From contig URDY01000009.1 in NCBI GenBank assembly GCA_900546665.1, forward strand, positions 54,976 to 118,975: a stretch of 64,000 nucleotides of DNA. Direction: 5' to 3'. The translations under genes and the position numbers were made by a program. Under the pieces are notes generated by a model. The model saw nothing but the letters and a program-made list of their open reading frames with translations. It searched no databases and was not told where the DNA came from. Origin of the DNA: an uncultured Paraprevotella sp. Its GTDB lineage: Bacteria; Bacteroidota; Bacteroidia; Bacteroidales; Bacteroidaceae. This document shows positions 7,796 to 16,139 of the stretch, piece after piece (position 1 is the stretch's first letter; each line of letters begins with the position of its first letter).

Positions 7796-8656
7796 TTAGG
7801 AAATAATTTCGCCTGTATTAAGCCTGATCACACAATCGGCCGGTGATTTAATGTTTTCGTTCAGAATGATTTGTCCATAAGCAGGTGCACTGATGCTGCC
7901 GGTACGCGGATTCTTGACACTGGTTACCGGTGTGCTGATTGTAGCCTGTAAACTGCTGTATTCGAAAGCCAGATCGCAATCTTCAGCCATTTCACAGTTT
8001 TCCATGATCAGATCATGCGCATAGCATAGAGGCTGTGTGCCGGATATCTTACAGTTGATCAGATGCAGATTTTTGGAATGCCAGCCCAAATATTCTCCTG
8101 AAATTTCAGAATCGATCACGGTGACGTTTTCCGAATTCCAGAATGCATCCTTTGAATCGATATGGGCATTCCGGATCTCTACATTTCTGGCGTACTGGAA
8201 AGAATAGTTTCCCTGCTGGCGATAATGATCAATCCGGATATTCTCGCAATGCATGAACAGATAGTCTGCATGACACACTTCCACATTCTCCAGTCTGATA
8301 TTCTTGCAATGCCATAAGGTTTCCTGCGCATCGGGAATCCGGACATTTTCAAGAATAATACCATCCATTTCCCTGAACATCTTAGGCGCTTCTACTACTG
8401 TATCGGTCATTTTCAGATTTTGTGAGTACCACAGTGCAGCACGCGCTCCTTCAGTGAATAAGCAATGGTCAATAGTGAAACCGTCAACATGCCAGAATGG
8501 GTATTTTCCTTCAAAACGGCAATTCTCGGCTACGATATGACTGCACTCTTTTAATGCGGATTCACCGGCATGAATAGTGACATTATTCAGTCGAAGATCA
8601 TGTGATCCAAAAAGCGGACGCTCACCTTCAAATTCGGTATTAAGAATTTCTTTCAT
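7796..8656 (-). CDS. DUF3737 family beta-helix-like protein
   Basis: 286 residues from ATG 8656; the longer frame upstream has no homologous look and crosses the promoter. The sequence is built of roughly 20-residue rungs with alternating N-x-x and W-H/C elements (LWYSQNLKMTDTVV, LWHCKNIRLENVEV, GWHSKNLHLINCKI), as expected for a right-handed beta-helix of the DUF3737 family. No signal peptide is visible, so it is probably cytoplasmic. The family's function is unknown, and it is often found with AraC regulators, transporters and PLP enzymes, as here. It is the first gene of the operon. Confidence 0.88.
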   Translation of the reverse strand: MKEILNTEFEGERPLFGSHDLRLNNVTIHAGESALKECSHIVAENCRFEGKYPFWHVDGFTIDHCLFTEGARAALWYSQNLKMTDTVVEAPKMFREMDGIILENVRIPDAQETLWHCKNIRLENVEVCHADYLFMHCENIRIDHYRQQGNYSFQYARNVEIRNAHIDSKDAFWNSENVTVIDSEISGEYLGWHSKNLHLINCKISGTQPLCYAHDLIMENCEMAEDCDLAFEYSSLQATISTPVTSVKNPRTGSISAPAYGQIILNENIKSPADCVIRLNTGEIIS

Positions 8657-8752
8657 GATAGTTGATGAATTGAATGTATAAATATAGTAATAATATCTCG
8701 GACTTGATATCAAGATTCCTGAAAATAGAACTTTCACAGTCTTTGAGTACAG

Positions 8753-8760
8753 CAAAATTA
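8753..8760 (-). promoter_or_regulatory. -7 box upstream of DUF3737 operon
   Basis: On the minus strand TAATTTTG matches TAnnTTTG, placing the start of transcription near 8746, about 90 nt before the ATG. A clear TTTG -33 element is missing, consistent with dependence on an activator. Confidence 0.5.
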
Positions 8761-8782
8761 GATATAATAATGCAAATAGGAA

Positions 8783-8843
8783 GTAGATATATTCCCTATA
8801 AAAATACCATTATTACGGAAAGAATATCCCATGGTAGATATAT
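8783..8843. repeat. Direct repeat upstream of the DUF3737 promoter
   Basis: GTAGATATAT occurs at 8783-8792 and again at 8834-8843, 51 bp apart (close to five helical turns), just upstream of where the -33 element should be. It may be a regulator site; 10-bp repeats in AT-rich DNA can also arise by chance. Confidence 0.3.
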
Positions 8844-9080
8844 CATATTTATGCTGTTTTATCTTTACCTGTTCTGAAGAATGAAACAACAGTCCTGAAT
8901 ATTCAGAACAGACCGGTTTTACTGAAAGCAGTGAATATTCATCCCATAACTGCTATCGATAGACAAATGGAGAACACTGATTTTGAGGAAGAAATATGAT
9001 GCAACGAGAGTCGTTGTTCAGATGCAGATAATTCCTGATATCTTAAGTATTTTAAAAAATCAATAATTACAGGCATCTGA
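8844..9080. other. Remainder of the 8657-9145 intergenic region
   Basis: Apart from the promoter elements noted separately, I see no gene, RNA or strong hairpin in this divergent interval between the DUF3737 operon and the hydroxyisourate hydrolase gene. Confidence 0.5.
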
Positions 9081-9111
9081 TTTGTATATATTACAAATTT
9101 GATTAGATTTG
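9081..9111 (+). promoter_or_regulatory. Promoter of hydroxyisourate hydrolase gene
   Basis: TTTG at 9081-9084 and TAGATTTG at 9104-9111 are separated by 19 nt, a full match to the Bacteroidetes promoter. The start would be near 9118, 28 nt before the ATG. Confidence 0.8.
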
Positions 9112-9145
9112 CATTCTATTATTCACTTAAAATATCAGTAAAACT

Positions 9146-9562
9146 ATGAAAAGAAATCTATTGCTTACCTTAATGATGGTTATGTGTCTGACTTATACTT
9201 CTTTTGCTCAGGAAAGGCAATATCTGCTTTCGAGTCATATTTTGGATATTACGACAGGTTTCCCTGCACAAGGAGTCAAGATTGTATTGTCCAAGCAGAA
9301 TCAGGATAAGACATGGTATGAACTGGAAGAAAGAATAACGGATAAAAACGGCCGGGTACGTGATTTTCTGGAGCAGAAGGAAAATGTGGATCATGCCGGC
9401 ATCTATAAGTTGACTTATCATGTGGGGCCTTATTTCAAGCAACAGTCGCAGGATACATTTTATCCTTTTATTGAAGTTGTGTTTGAGATTAAGGATGGAA
9501 GTCATTATCATGTACCAATAACATTATCTCCTTTCGGATATTCAACTTACCGCGGAAACTGA
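9146..9562 (+). CDS. uraH: Exported 5-hydroxyisourate hydrolase (transthyretin-like)
   Basis: 138 residues. A cleavable signal peptide (MKRNLLLTLMMVMCLTYTSF, cleavage near residue 21) directs it to the periplasm. The mature part has the HIUase landmarks: LSSHILDITTGFPAQGVKI at the N-terminus, KNGRVRDFL, HYHVPITLSPFGYSTYRG at the C-terminus. The catalytic His, Arg and His and the YRG tail are present; the final residue is Asn rather than the usual Ser. HIUase hydrolyses 5-hydroxyisourate formed from urate. No uricase or OHCU decarboxylase gene is nearby, so it may act on a hydroxyisourate supplied from outside. Confidence 0.9.
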   Translation: MKRNLLLTLMMVMCLTYTSFAQERQYLLSSHILDITTGFPAQGVKIVLSKQNQDKTWYELEERITDKNGRVRDFLEQKENVDHAGIYKLTYHVGPYFKQQSQDTFYPFIEVVFEIKDGSHYHVPITLSPFGYSTYRGN

Positions 9563-9625
9563 GCTTTCCATTCATTGTCTCAAGAGATTCCGGCAAATGC
9601 TTATGAATAGAAAAATGCAAAGAAA

Positions 9626-9657
9626 TTTGCATAGTTCAATGATTTGTCCCATCTTTG
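9626..9657 (+). promoter_or_regulatory. Promoter of the MATE leader transcript
   Basis: TTTG at 9626-9629 and CATCTTTG at 9650-9657 (one mismatch to TAnnTTTG) lie 20 nt apart. Transcription would start near 9664, giving a leader of about 136 nt before the MATE gene. Confidence 0.6.
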
Positions 9658-9663
9658 CACCGA

Positions 9664-9799
9664 AATTACGGAAGTGAAAGTTTTGTAATCCTCATCGGAG
9701 GGCTTATAAAGGGCCGGATAAGATGACTGGGTAAAACCATCATCTTATCCGGCTTTTATTTTTTTTGTTTCAAACTAATAATCAAAAACCAAAAAGACA
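9664..9799 (+). promoter_or_regulatory. Structured leader with attenuator-like hairpins
   Basis: Between promoter and start codon there are small hairpins (ATTAC...GTAAT; CCTC atcg GAGG). A 14-bp perfect stem follows (9713-9726 with 9740-9753), ending in a T-rich run. An intrinsic terminator inside a 5' leader suggests ligand- or protein-controlled attenuation. I do not recognise a known riboswitch class. Confidence 0.5.
9713..9767 (+). terminator. Intrinsic terminator / attenuator before MATE gene
   Basis: The stem starts GCCGGATAAGATGA and its exact complement lies at 9740-9753, followed by TTTTATTTTTTTTG. It ends the uraH transcript or attenuates the MATE transcript. Confidence 0.8.
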
Positions 9800-11170
9800 A
9801 TGAAAGAAAAACAGATTGACTTTGGAAATGAAAAGGTAGCAGTTGTATTCAGAAAACTGTTTTTCCCCACCTTATTAGGAATGTTGAGTCTGTCTGCTGT
9901 TACGACCATTGACGGTATTTTTGTGGGACATGGTGTAGGAAGTGACGGTATAGCAGCAGTCAACCTGTGTATTCCGTTATTAATGCTAATTACGGGGATA
10001 GGATTAATGGTAGGTGCCGGATGTTCCGTTATGGCTTCCGTCTTCCTGTCCAAAGGAAAAATCAGTTATGCACGGGCTACAGTTACGCAGGCAATGTTTT
10101 TTGTTACATTGATCGCCATGGCCGTCAATATGATGATCTGGTTGTTTCCGGAGCGAATGGCTTATTGGCTGGGAACCTCTTCGCGCCTGCTTCCGATGGT
10201 GATCGATTACCTGGTCTGGTTTGCACCCTCTTTGCTTTTTCAGTTGTGGGTGGCTGTAGCCTTGTTTGCCATTCGGTTGGACGGCTCGCCTAAACTGGCC
10301 ATGTGGTGCAGTATTATTTCTGCTTTTGTCAATATTGTGTTCGACTGGCTTTTCATATTTCCTTTGGGATGGGGCGTGATGGGAGCAGCATTGGCCACAT
10401 CGCTCAGCTGTCTTTGCGGAGCAGTCATAGCTTTGGGATATTTATTGTTTCACGCCCGGACCTTACGTTTGCACGCCTTGCGTTTTGATCGCAGAGGTAT
10501 GGTTTTCTTTTTTCGGAATATCGGTATGCAGTGTAAAATAGGTTCTTCCGCTTTGTTTGGTGAATTGACAATGGCGGTTTTGTTTTTCGTAGGAAATCAT
10601 CTGTTTATGTATTATCTTGGTGATGATGGCGTCGGTGCTTTTGGTGTAAGTTGCTATTATCTGCCTTTTGTCTTTATGATAGGCAATGCCATAGCCCAGT
10701 CAGCCCAACCGATAATCAGTTATAACTTTGGTATCCGGAATAATGACCGTGTGCATTGGACCCTGTATATTTCTATCATTACGGCTTTGATTTGCGGAGC
10801 TGTATCAACCGTTGCTTTTTTATGTTTTCCCGAACGGCTCGTTGGTCTGTTCTTGAGCGAAGACACTCGTTCAGCCCGGATTGCCATTAGTGGATTTCCG
10901 TATTATGGAGCCGGTTTCATCTTTTTTGTTCTCAATCTGGCCATTATAGGTTATTATCAAAGTCTGGAACGTGTAAAGCCGGCAACATTATTTGCCATTC
11001 TGCGCGGTTTTGTTTTTCTGGTTCCCTGTTTTGTCCTGTTGCCTGAACTGATGGGCACAAAGGGGATCTGGCTTGCTCTGACAATGTCGGAGATGCTGAC
11101 TTTGATGGTGATGTTCCTGACATTTGCCTTCCGTTATAAAATGCGGATATTCAGTTTTCAGAAATTCTAA
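9800..11170 (+). CDS. MATE-family efflux transporter (MepA-like)
   Basis: 456 residues with about twelve membrane segments. The N-terminal part (FFPTLLGMLSLSAVTTIDGI, then VGAGCSVMASVFLSKGK) is typical of the MepA-like branch of MATE exporters, which expel cationic compounds using a sodium or proton gradient. It is preceded by its own promoter and a leader containing a strong terminator, so expression is probably controlled by attenuation. It stands alone in its transcript; a hairpin follows the stop codon. Substrate unknown. Confidence 0.9.
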   Translation: MKEKQIDFGNEKVAVVFRKLFFPTLLGMLSLSAVTTIDGIFVGHGVGSDGIAAVNLCIPLLMLITGIGLMVGAGCSVMASVFLSKGKISYARATVTQAMFFVTLIAMAVNMMIWLFPERMAYWLGTSSRLLPMVIDYLVWFAPSLLFQLWVAVALFAIRLDGSPKLAMWCSIISAFVNIVFDWLFIFPLGWGVMGAALATSLSCLCGAVIALGYLLFHARTLRLHALRFDRRGMVFFFRNIGMQCKIGSSALFGELTMAVLFFVGNHLFMYYLGDDGVGAFGVSCYYLPFVFMIGNAIAQSAQPIISYNFGIRNNDRVHWTLYISIITALICGAVSTVAFLCFPERLVGLFLSEDTRSARIAISGFPYYGAGFIFFVLNLAIIGYYQSLERVKPATLFAILRGFVFLVPCFVLLPELMGTKGIWLALTMSEMLTLMVMFLTFAFRYKMRIFSFQKF

Positions 11171-11181
11171 AACAGATTATT

Positions 11182-11226
11182 GATTTGCTTGTTCATTATT
11201 ATAGAATGAATAAGCAAATCTTTGTT
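11182..11226 (+). terminator. Terminator after MATE gene
   Basis: GATTTGCTT at 11182-11190 pairs with AAGCAAATC at 11212-11220, with further pairing inside, followed by TTTGTT. Confidence 0.65.
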
Positions 11227-11251
11227 ACATCGCTAAAAAGCATTATCTTTG
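11221..11251 (+). promoter_or_regulatory. Promoter of the next MATE gene
   Basis: TTTG at 11221-11224 and TATCTTTG at 11244-11251 are 19 nt apart, a full consensus match directly after the previous terminator. Predicted start near 11258, giving a leader of about 284 nt. Confidence 0.75.
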
Positions 11252-11257
11252 CCGCCC

Positions 11258-11541
11258 GTAAACAAATGAAGCGAGATGAATATAATGATGCCATATAAAA
11301 CCAATGACATATTATTCACTGTCTGGACAACCAGAGGACCCAACATTCTGCACTCGTCATTTCAGAATCTGATTTAATATAATGATAGTATATTAATCAT
11401 TATCTTAAGAGAAATCTTTATTTCAAATCTTTTTATTCTTTAAGCCATATTACCATAACCGTTATGGTAAAACGGACTTGTTCCCCTTACAGATCACGGG
11501 GTAGGGGAATGGTATGAATACATAATAATATCAGAAAAATC
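11258..11541 (+). promoter_or_regulatory. Long leader with two inverted repeats
   Basis: This 284-nt leader holds no convincing gene. Near its 3' end TTACCATAAC (11450-11459) faces GTTATGGTAA (11461-11470), a 10-bp palindrome with a 1-bp centre. It is followed by TTCCCCTTAC / GTAGGGGAA (11481-11509), a bulged hairpin 32 nt before the ATG. The first looks like a protein-binding operator (the centre is too short for a hairpin), the second like an RNA stem near the ribosome site. Confidence 0.45.
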
Positions 11542-12897
11542 ATGAGAGAAGCCAGATATACAGAATACAAAACTCATATTAAATCATTACTTCTTTTGGG
11601 AATTCCTATCATTATCGGGCAATTGGGCAATATCGTAACAGGTCTTGCAGATACGGTTATGGTGGGGCAGCACAGTACGGAAGAACTTGCTGCAGCCTCA
11701 TTTGTCAATAATGTAATTAATGCGTTTATCATACTTGGAACCGGATTTTCGCTTAATTACACTCCAATAATAGGAGAACATATAGCTATCAATAAACGGA
11801 TTGCAATAGGAGGCTGGTTGAAAAACAGTCTGGTAGCCAATTTGTCCACAACAGCCATAATCATTATGTTATTATTGGGCATTTATACCAATGTGGAACT
11901 TCTAGGCCAACCCAAGGAGCTTCTTCCGTTAATAAAGCCATATTATCTGGTTCTGATGTGTTCTGTGCTGTTTGTGATGTTGTCCAATACTTTCCGGCAG
12001 TTTGTCGAAGGCATAATGGATGCCTCAATATCCATGTGGATCCTTACGATAGGCAATGCTCTGAACATCGCAGGTAATTATGTCCTGATCTATGGCAAAC
12101 TGGGATGTCCTGAACTGGGGCTGCTCGGTGCCGGTATCAGTACGCTTTTTTCAAGAATGATAATGTTGTTGCTTTTCATTGCGGTGTTCATAAAACAGAA
12201 AAAGTACGAACCGTTCAGAAAAGGCTTTCTGGCTATTCCGGTCAGAAAAGCATATTGGAAAAGGTTGAATAAGATAGGTTGGCCAATAGCATTTCAACAG
12301 GGGATAGAAGCAGCAACTTTCTGTATCACAACTATCATGATAGGCTGGTTGGGAGGTCTGGAACTGGCTGCACATCAGGTGGCTGTTGCCGTATCTACCG
12401 TAAGTTTTACCATCTATCTGGGGCTAGGTTCAGCCGTTGCCATTCGTACGAGTCTGTATAAAGGACTTCAGGATTGGGTTAATGTGCGTTATGCAACGCT
12501 TTCCGGAGTTGTGTTGGCTATAATAATTTCAATTACGTTGAGTTCCATATTATTAGTGAGTTGTGATGCCATTGGAGGACTGTTTACGGATAATGAGGCC
12601 GTATCAAATATAGTTGCCACGCTTATCCCGATACTTATGGCTTATCAGTTCGGTGACAGCATCCAGATTGTTCTGGCCAACGCATTAAGAGGATTGAGTG
12701 ATGTGACGTCCATTATGTTCATATCCTTGATTTCATATTTTTTAGTCGCCATACCTTCTGGTTACAGCATTGCCTTCTTGTTGGATAAAGGTATATCCGG
12801 AATCTGGATGACTTATCCTATAGGGTTTACATGTGCTGTTTGCCTTCTTGGATTACGAACATATAGAGTAATGGGTTTCAGAAAACAATCTAAATAA
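11542..12897 (+). CDS. MATE-family efflux transporter (NorM-like)
   Basis: 451 residues with twelve predicted membrane segments. The N-terminal motif GIPIIIGQLGNIVTGLADTV followed by VGQHSTEELAAASFVNNV is characteristic of NorM-type MATE transporters. The second half repeats it at GWPIAFQQGIEAATF. It is the third MATE exporter within 7 kb, and the three are not close copies, so they are probably independent acquisitions or ancient paralogues. It is a single-gene transcript with a long structured leader and a strong terminator after the stop. Confidence 0.9.
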   Translation: MREARYTEYKTHIKSLLLLGIPIIIGQLGNIVTGLADTVMVGQHSTEELAAASFVNNVINAFIILGTGFSLNYTPIIGEHIAINKRIAIGGWLKNSLVANLSTTAIIIMLLLGIYTNVELLGQPKELLPLIKPYYLVLMCSVLFVMLSNTFRQFVEGIMDASISMWILTIGNALNIAGNYVLIYGKLGCPELGLLGAGISTLFSRMIMLLLFIAVFIKQKKYEPFRKGFLAIPVRKAYWKRLNKIGWPIAFQQGIEAATFCITTIMIGWLGGLELAAHQVAVAVSTVSFTIYLGLGSAVAIRTSLYKGLQDWVNVRYATLSGVVLAIIISITLSSILLVSCDAIGGLFTDNEAVSNIVATLIPILMAYQFGDSIQIVLANALRGLSDVTSIMFISLISYFLVAIPSGYSIAFLLDKGISGIWMTYPIGFTCAVCLLGLRTYRVMGFRKQSK

Positions 12898-12966
12898 TTC
12901 TGAAAATACTGTATAAATATTTTGTTTCTTATAAATATAAAAAAGTTATTTGGCATGTAATGAAAT

Positions 12967-13016
12967 GCAGCCGGCCAATTTGTGATTATGACATCGTAAT
13001 TTGGCTGGCTGCTTTT
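12967..13016 (+). terminator. Intrinsic terminator
   Basis: GCAGCCGGCCAA at 12967-12978 pairs with TTGGCTGGCTGC at 13001-13012 (one G-U), followed by a short T run. Confidence 0.75.
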
Positions 13017-13267
13017 GTATTCGGCGATTTTTATGAGTAGCGGCAGATCTTTTTTCTCATGCAGAAGAAAAAGCGTTTTCCGCAGAATCATTGCTGAGCT
13101 TTCTGTCATTGATGGCTTTGTTAGCATTAGACCTTATTATATTCTATTAGATTTACTTATATGAGTTCATGTTTTCCTGCAAAAAAACAAAGTTTTTTTG
13201 TAAATTTGTATGGTGTGATAAGCTGTCTTTATAAATAGCTTTGATCTTTAAAAAAACAAATCAATAT
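13017..13267 (+). promoter_or_regulatory. Upstream region of sigma-54 activator with -7 box
   Basis: No gene is seen here. TAAATTTG at 13201-13208 matches the -7 consensus, with a predicted start near 13215. No good -33 TTTG is present at the expected distance. Confidence 0.45.
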
Positions 13268-14596
13268 ATGGTGCAGATTTTAGTAATAGATGACGAAGAA
13301 CCTATTCGTAAATTATTGGCTCGAATTATAGAACTGGAAGGTTATAAGGTATCGACAGCAAGCTGTTGCAGCGAGGCGTTGCAACAGCTGCGGAAACAAC
13401 AATATGACGTTATTCTCTGTGATGTGTTTTTACCGGATGGTAACGGTGTGGATTTTATTTTTGATATAAAAAAATATTCCGATGATGCGGCCATAATCCT
13501 ATTAACGGCACATGGAAATATTGAAGATGGTGTACAGGCTATAAAAAACGGGGCATTTGACTACATCACCAAAGGAGATGATAATCGTAAAATTATTCCC
13601 ACCATAAATCGTGCAGTGGATGAAACAGAGAAAAGAAAAGGTAAGAAGTCAACTTCTGTAACATATTCTTTTGACTCGATTGTTGGCAATTCAAAAGAAC
13701 TCAAACAAGCCATAACACTGGCACAGAAAGTGTCAAAGACAGATGCTGCCGTACTATTGACCGGAGAGACGGGTACAGGAAAAGAAGTTTTTGCCCATGC
13801 TATCCATCAGGCCAGTCAAAGATCCGCACTGCCTATCATAGACATCAATTGTTCGGCCTTTAGTAAGGATTTGCTGGAGAGTGAGTTATTTGGATATAAG
13901 GCAGGAGCTTTTACCGGTGCATTAAAGGATAAAAAAGGGCTGTTTGAAGTTGCTAATAATGGAACGATTTTTTTAGACGAAATCGGAGAAATGGCTTATG
14001 ATTTGCAGGCTAGACTTTTACGTGTTCTGGAGACTGGAGAATACATAAAAATCGGTGATACCAAGCCTACAAAGGTAGATGTCAGAATTATATCGGCAAC
14101 AAACAGAGATTTAAGGAAAGAAATAGAAAATGGTCATTTCCGTGAAGATTTATATTTCCGTTTATCGGTTTTTCAGATCAACCTGCCTCCGTTGAGAGAA
14201 AGAAAAGATGATATTGAAAGTCTGTCATATCTGTTTCTGGATAAATTTGCCAATAAGCTCAATAAGAAAATTGTTGGAATAACTCCAGAAGTACTTAACA
14301 TATTAAAAAACGCGGAATGGAAGGGAAATGTAAGAGAACTTAGAAATGTTATTGAAAGATGTTCTATTGTATGTGAAGACGAAATCACATTTGAAGATTT
14401 ACCATTGGATTTACAAAGATGCAAATCGGATGTAACATCGCTGAAAGATAGTTTCGAGCTGGCAGAAATCGAACGGATGCATATTATCAAAGTATTGCAA
14501 TATACAAATGGTAATAAAACGGAAACAGCACGTCTTTTAAAAATAGGACTGGCTACTCTTTATCGTAAGATTGAAACTTACAAAATCATTGTATGA
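13268..14596 (+). CDS. NtrC-type sigma-54-dependent response regulator (Kdp-linked)
   Basis: 442 residues from ATG 13268; the longer frame would use a TTG. The receiver domain (1-120) has the acidic pocket DDEE and the phospho-acceptor in VILCDVFLPDG. The AAA+ domain (about 135-370) has Walker A GETGTGKE and the sigma-54 contact loop GAFTGA. It also carries Walker B TIFLDEIGEM and the arginine-rich FREDLYFRLSVF. The Fis-type HTH ends the protein (GNKTETARLLKIGLATLYRK). It faces the kdp sensor genes, and the kdp operon has a perfect sigma-54 promoter. It therefore most likely replaces KdpE as the output regulator, an inference from context. Confidence 0.92.
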   Translation: MVQILVIDDEEPIRKLLARIIELEGYKVSTASCCSEALQQLRKQQYDVILCDVFLPDGNGVDFIFDIKKYSDDAAIILLTAHGNIEDGVQAIKNGAFDYITKGDDNRKIIPTINRAVDETEKRKGKKSTSVTYSFDSIVGNSKELKQAITLAQKVSKTDAAVLLTGETGTGKEVFAHAIHQASQRSALPIIDINCSAFSKDLLESELFGYKAGAFTGALKDKKGLFEVANNGTIFLDEIGEMAYDLQARLLRVLETGEYIKIGDTKPTKVDVRIISATNRDLRKEIENGHFREDLYFRLSVFQINLPPLRERKDDIESLSYLFLDKFANKLNKKIVGITPEVLNILKNAEWKGNVRELRNVIERCSIVCEDEITFEDLPLDLQRCKSDVTSLKDSFELAEIERMHIIKVLQYTNGNKTETARLLKIGLATLYRKIETYKIIV

Positions 14597-14604
14597 TAAT
14601 AAAT

Positions 14605-14644
14605 AACCGTTTATAGGCATACAGGTAAATGCTTATAAACGGTT
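14605..14644. terminator. Bidirectional terminator between convergent genes
   Basis: AACCGTTTATAGGCAT at 14605-14620 pairs with its complement at 14629-14644 (one wobble), between the regulator and the kinase gene; TTTT follows on the plus strand. Confidence 0.75.
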
Positions 14645-14674
14645 TTATGAAAGAATAAGAAAGAATATATCTGA

Positions 14675-16129
14675 TTATGCTTTTAAACGTAATGTAAAAC
14701 AGCTTCCTTTTCCCACTTCGCTTTCTACAGTTAAAGTACCACCGTGTGCTTCTACGAAATCCTTTGAAATGGATAATCCCAGTCCACTACCTTGGACTTT
14801 TGTACCGGGAACCCGGAAATAATGATCAAAGATACTTTGATGGTATCGGGGATCTATCCCCTTGCCGAAATCACGTACATACATTTCAATATAATTATCC
14901 TCTGTTTGGCGGGCGCCAATAATTATACGACCTTTTTCAGGAGAATAACGAATGGCATTCGAAAGCAGATTGGTCAATACCCAGGCAATTTTTTCGCTGT
15001 CAACAAATAATTTGCCTATTTTATTTTCAGGGTATTGTACCTCTATCTGTATGTTGAATTTTTCGGCTTGTACCCGATTGGCCTTTATGGCATATTCAAT
15101 CAATTCTATTGGTTTTGTAATACGGGGTTTGAGTTGCAGTTTACCGGACTCTACCTGTGTCATGTTAAGCAGTTCGCCAGTGATGTTAAGCAAACGTTCA
15201 CTATTGTCCTGAATACTTTGTGCCAATTCTTTTTGTTCATCGTTCAAGTCACCGACTCTACTGTCTTCAAGCAACTGCAAACTCATCATGATTGCGGAAA
15301 TAGGTGTTTTCAGTTCATGCGATATTGTTGAAATAAAGGTTGTCTTGGCAGAATCCAGTTCCTTGAACTCCGTGATATTTTTAAGCATGATGACATATCC
15401 TTCGTTTATCGGATCGGACAGATTATCACCAGACTTGCTAATCTGCATGGATTTCATTTGAAAATAACTTTCCTTATTGTCCGCATATATTTTTAATGGT
15501 TCCGTTTTGCTGACTTTGTTTTCTCTTTGCGAGTCCATGAGTTCGCGTATGAGTCTTCTTAACAAATCATTCCTGATAGAAATATCCTGAGCAGGTTTTT
15601 GTAAGACTTCTTCACGCTTTAAATTAAGGACATTCAAGGCTTCATCATTTATAAATAAAATGGTCAGTTCATTATCCAAGCCTATTATAGGTTCTTTTAC
15701 GCTGTTAATAATGGTTTCCATATAATTTTTAGCAGCCTTGATTTGTGCCAGCGTACTGGAATGATAATCAGACAAACGTTTGGCCATTCTGTTAAAGTTT
15801 TCAGAGACTTCAGCAAATTCATGGCTTTCCAGATTTAATCTGCACTCATAATTATGATTGGCAATGTCTTTTATTCCGTCAATTATTTCCTTGATTGGCT
15901 TGTTAAAATATGACGGAAGAACTGCCAGCATGAAAATACCTATTACAATACAAAAGCCTCCAATAGTCGAGATCCAAAGTAATGCACGATGCAATCCCGG
16001 ACCCGCAGCAGGACTGTTGGGTTCTGTAGCCGTTAAGATTTGCAAGTTTACGATGGAGAGTGAAACCAGAAGCACAATCATAGCAACAAGTGCTCCTATT
16101 ACAAGGGTCAATTTTGTCTTTATATTCAT
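14675..16129 (-). CDS. Membrane histidine kinase with HAMP and PAS (Kdp sensor kinase half)
   Basis: 484 residues. Two membrane helices (about 7-29 and 48-68) flank a short periplasmic loop. They are followed by HAMP (70-122), a PAS domain (about 135-240), the H-box STISHELKTPISAI and a HATPase domain with NLLSNAIRYSP, VRDFGKGID and GSGLGLSISK. All catalytic boxes are intact. It starts 10 bp after the KdpD-like gene and ends the kdp transcript. In KdpD of other bacteria the sensor and kinase parts are one protein; here they are two. The probable partner is the convergent NtrC-type regulator. Confidence 0.9.
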   Translation of the reverse strand: MNIKTKLTLVIGALVAMIVLLVSLSIVNLQILTATEPNSPAAGPGLHRALLWISTIGGFCIVIGIFMLAVLPSYFNKPIKEIIDGIKDIANHNYECRLNLESHEFAEVSENFNRMAKRLSDYHSSTLAQIKAAKNYMETIINSVKEPIIGLDNELTILFINDEALNVLNLKREEVLQKPAQDISIRNDLLRRLIRELMDSQRENKVSKTEPLKIYADNKESYFQMKSMQISKSGDNLSDPINEGYVIMLKNITEFKELDSAKTTFISTISHELKTPISAIMMSLQLLEDSRVGDLNDEQKELAQSIQDNSERLLNITGELLNMTQVESGKLQLKPRITKPIELIEYAIKANRVQAEKFNIQIEVQYPENKIGKLFVDSEKIAWVLTNLLSNAIRYSPEKGRIIIGARQTEDNYIEMYVRDFGKGIDPRYHQSIFDHYFRVPGTKVQGSGLGLSISKDFVEAHGGTLTVESEVGKGSCFTLRLKA

Positions 16130-16139
16130 AACACATGTT

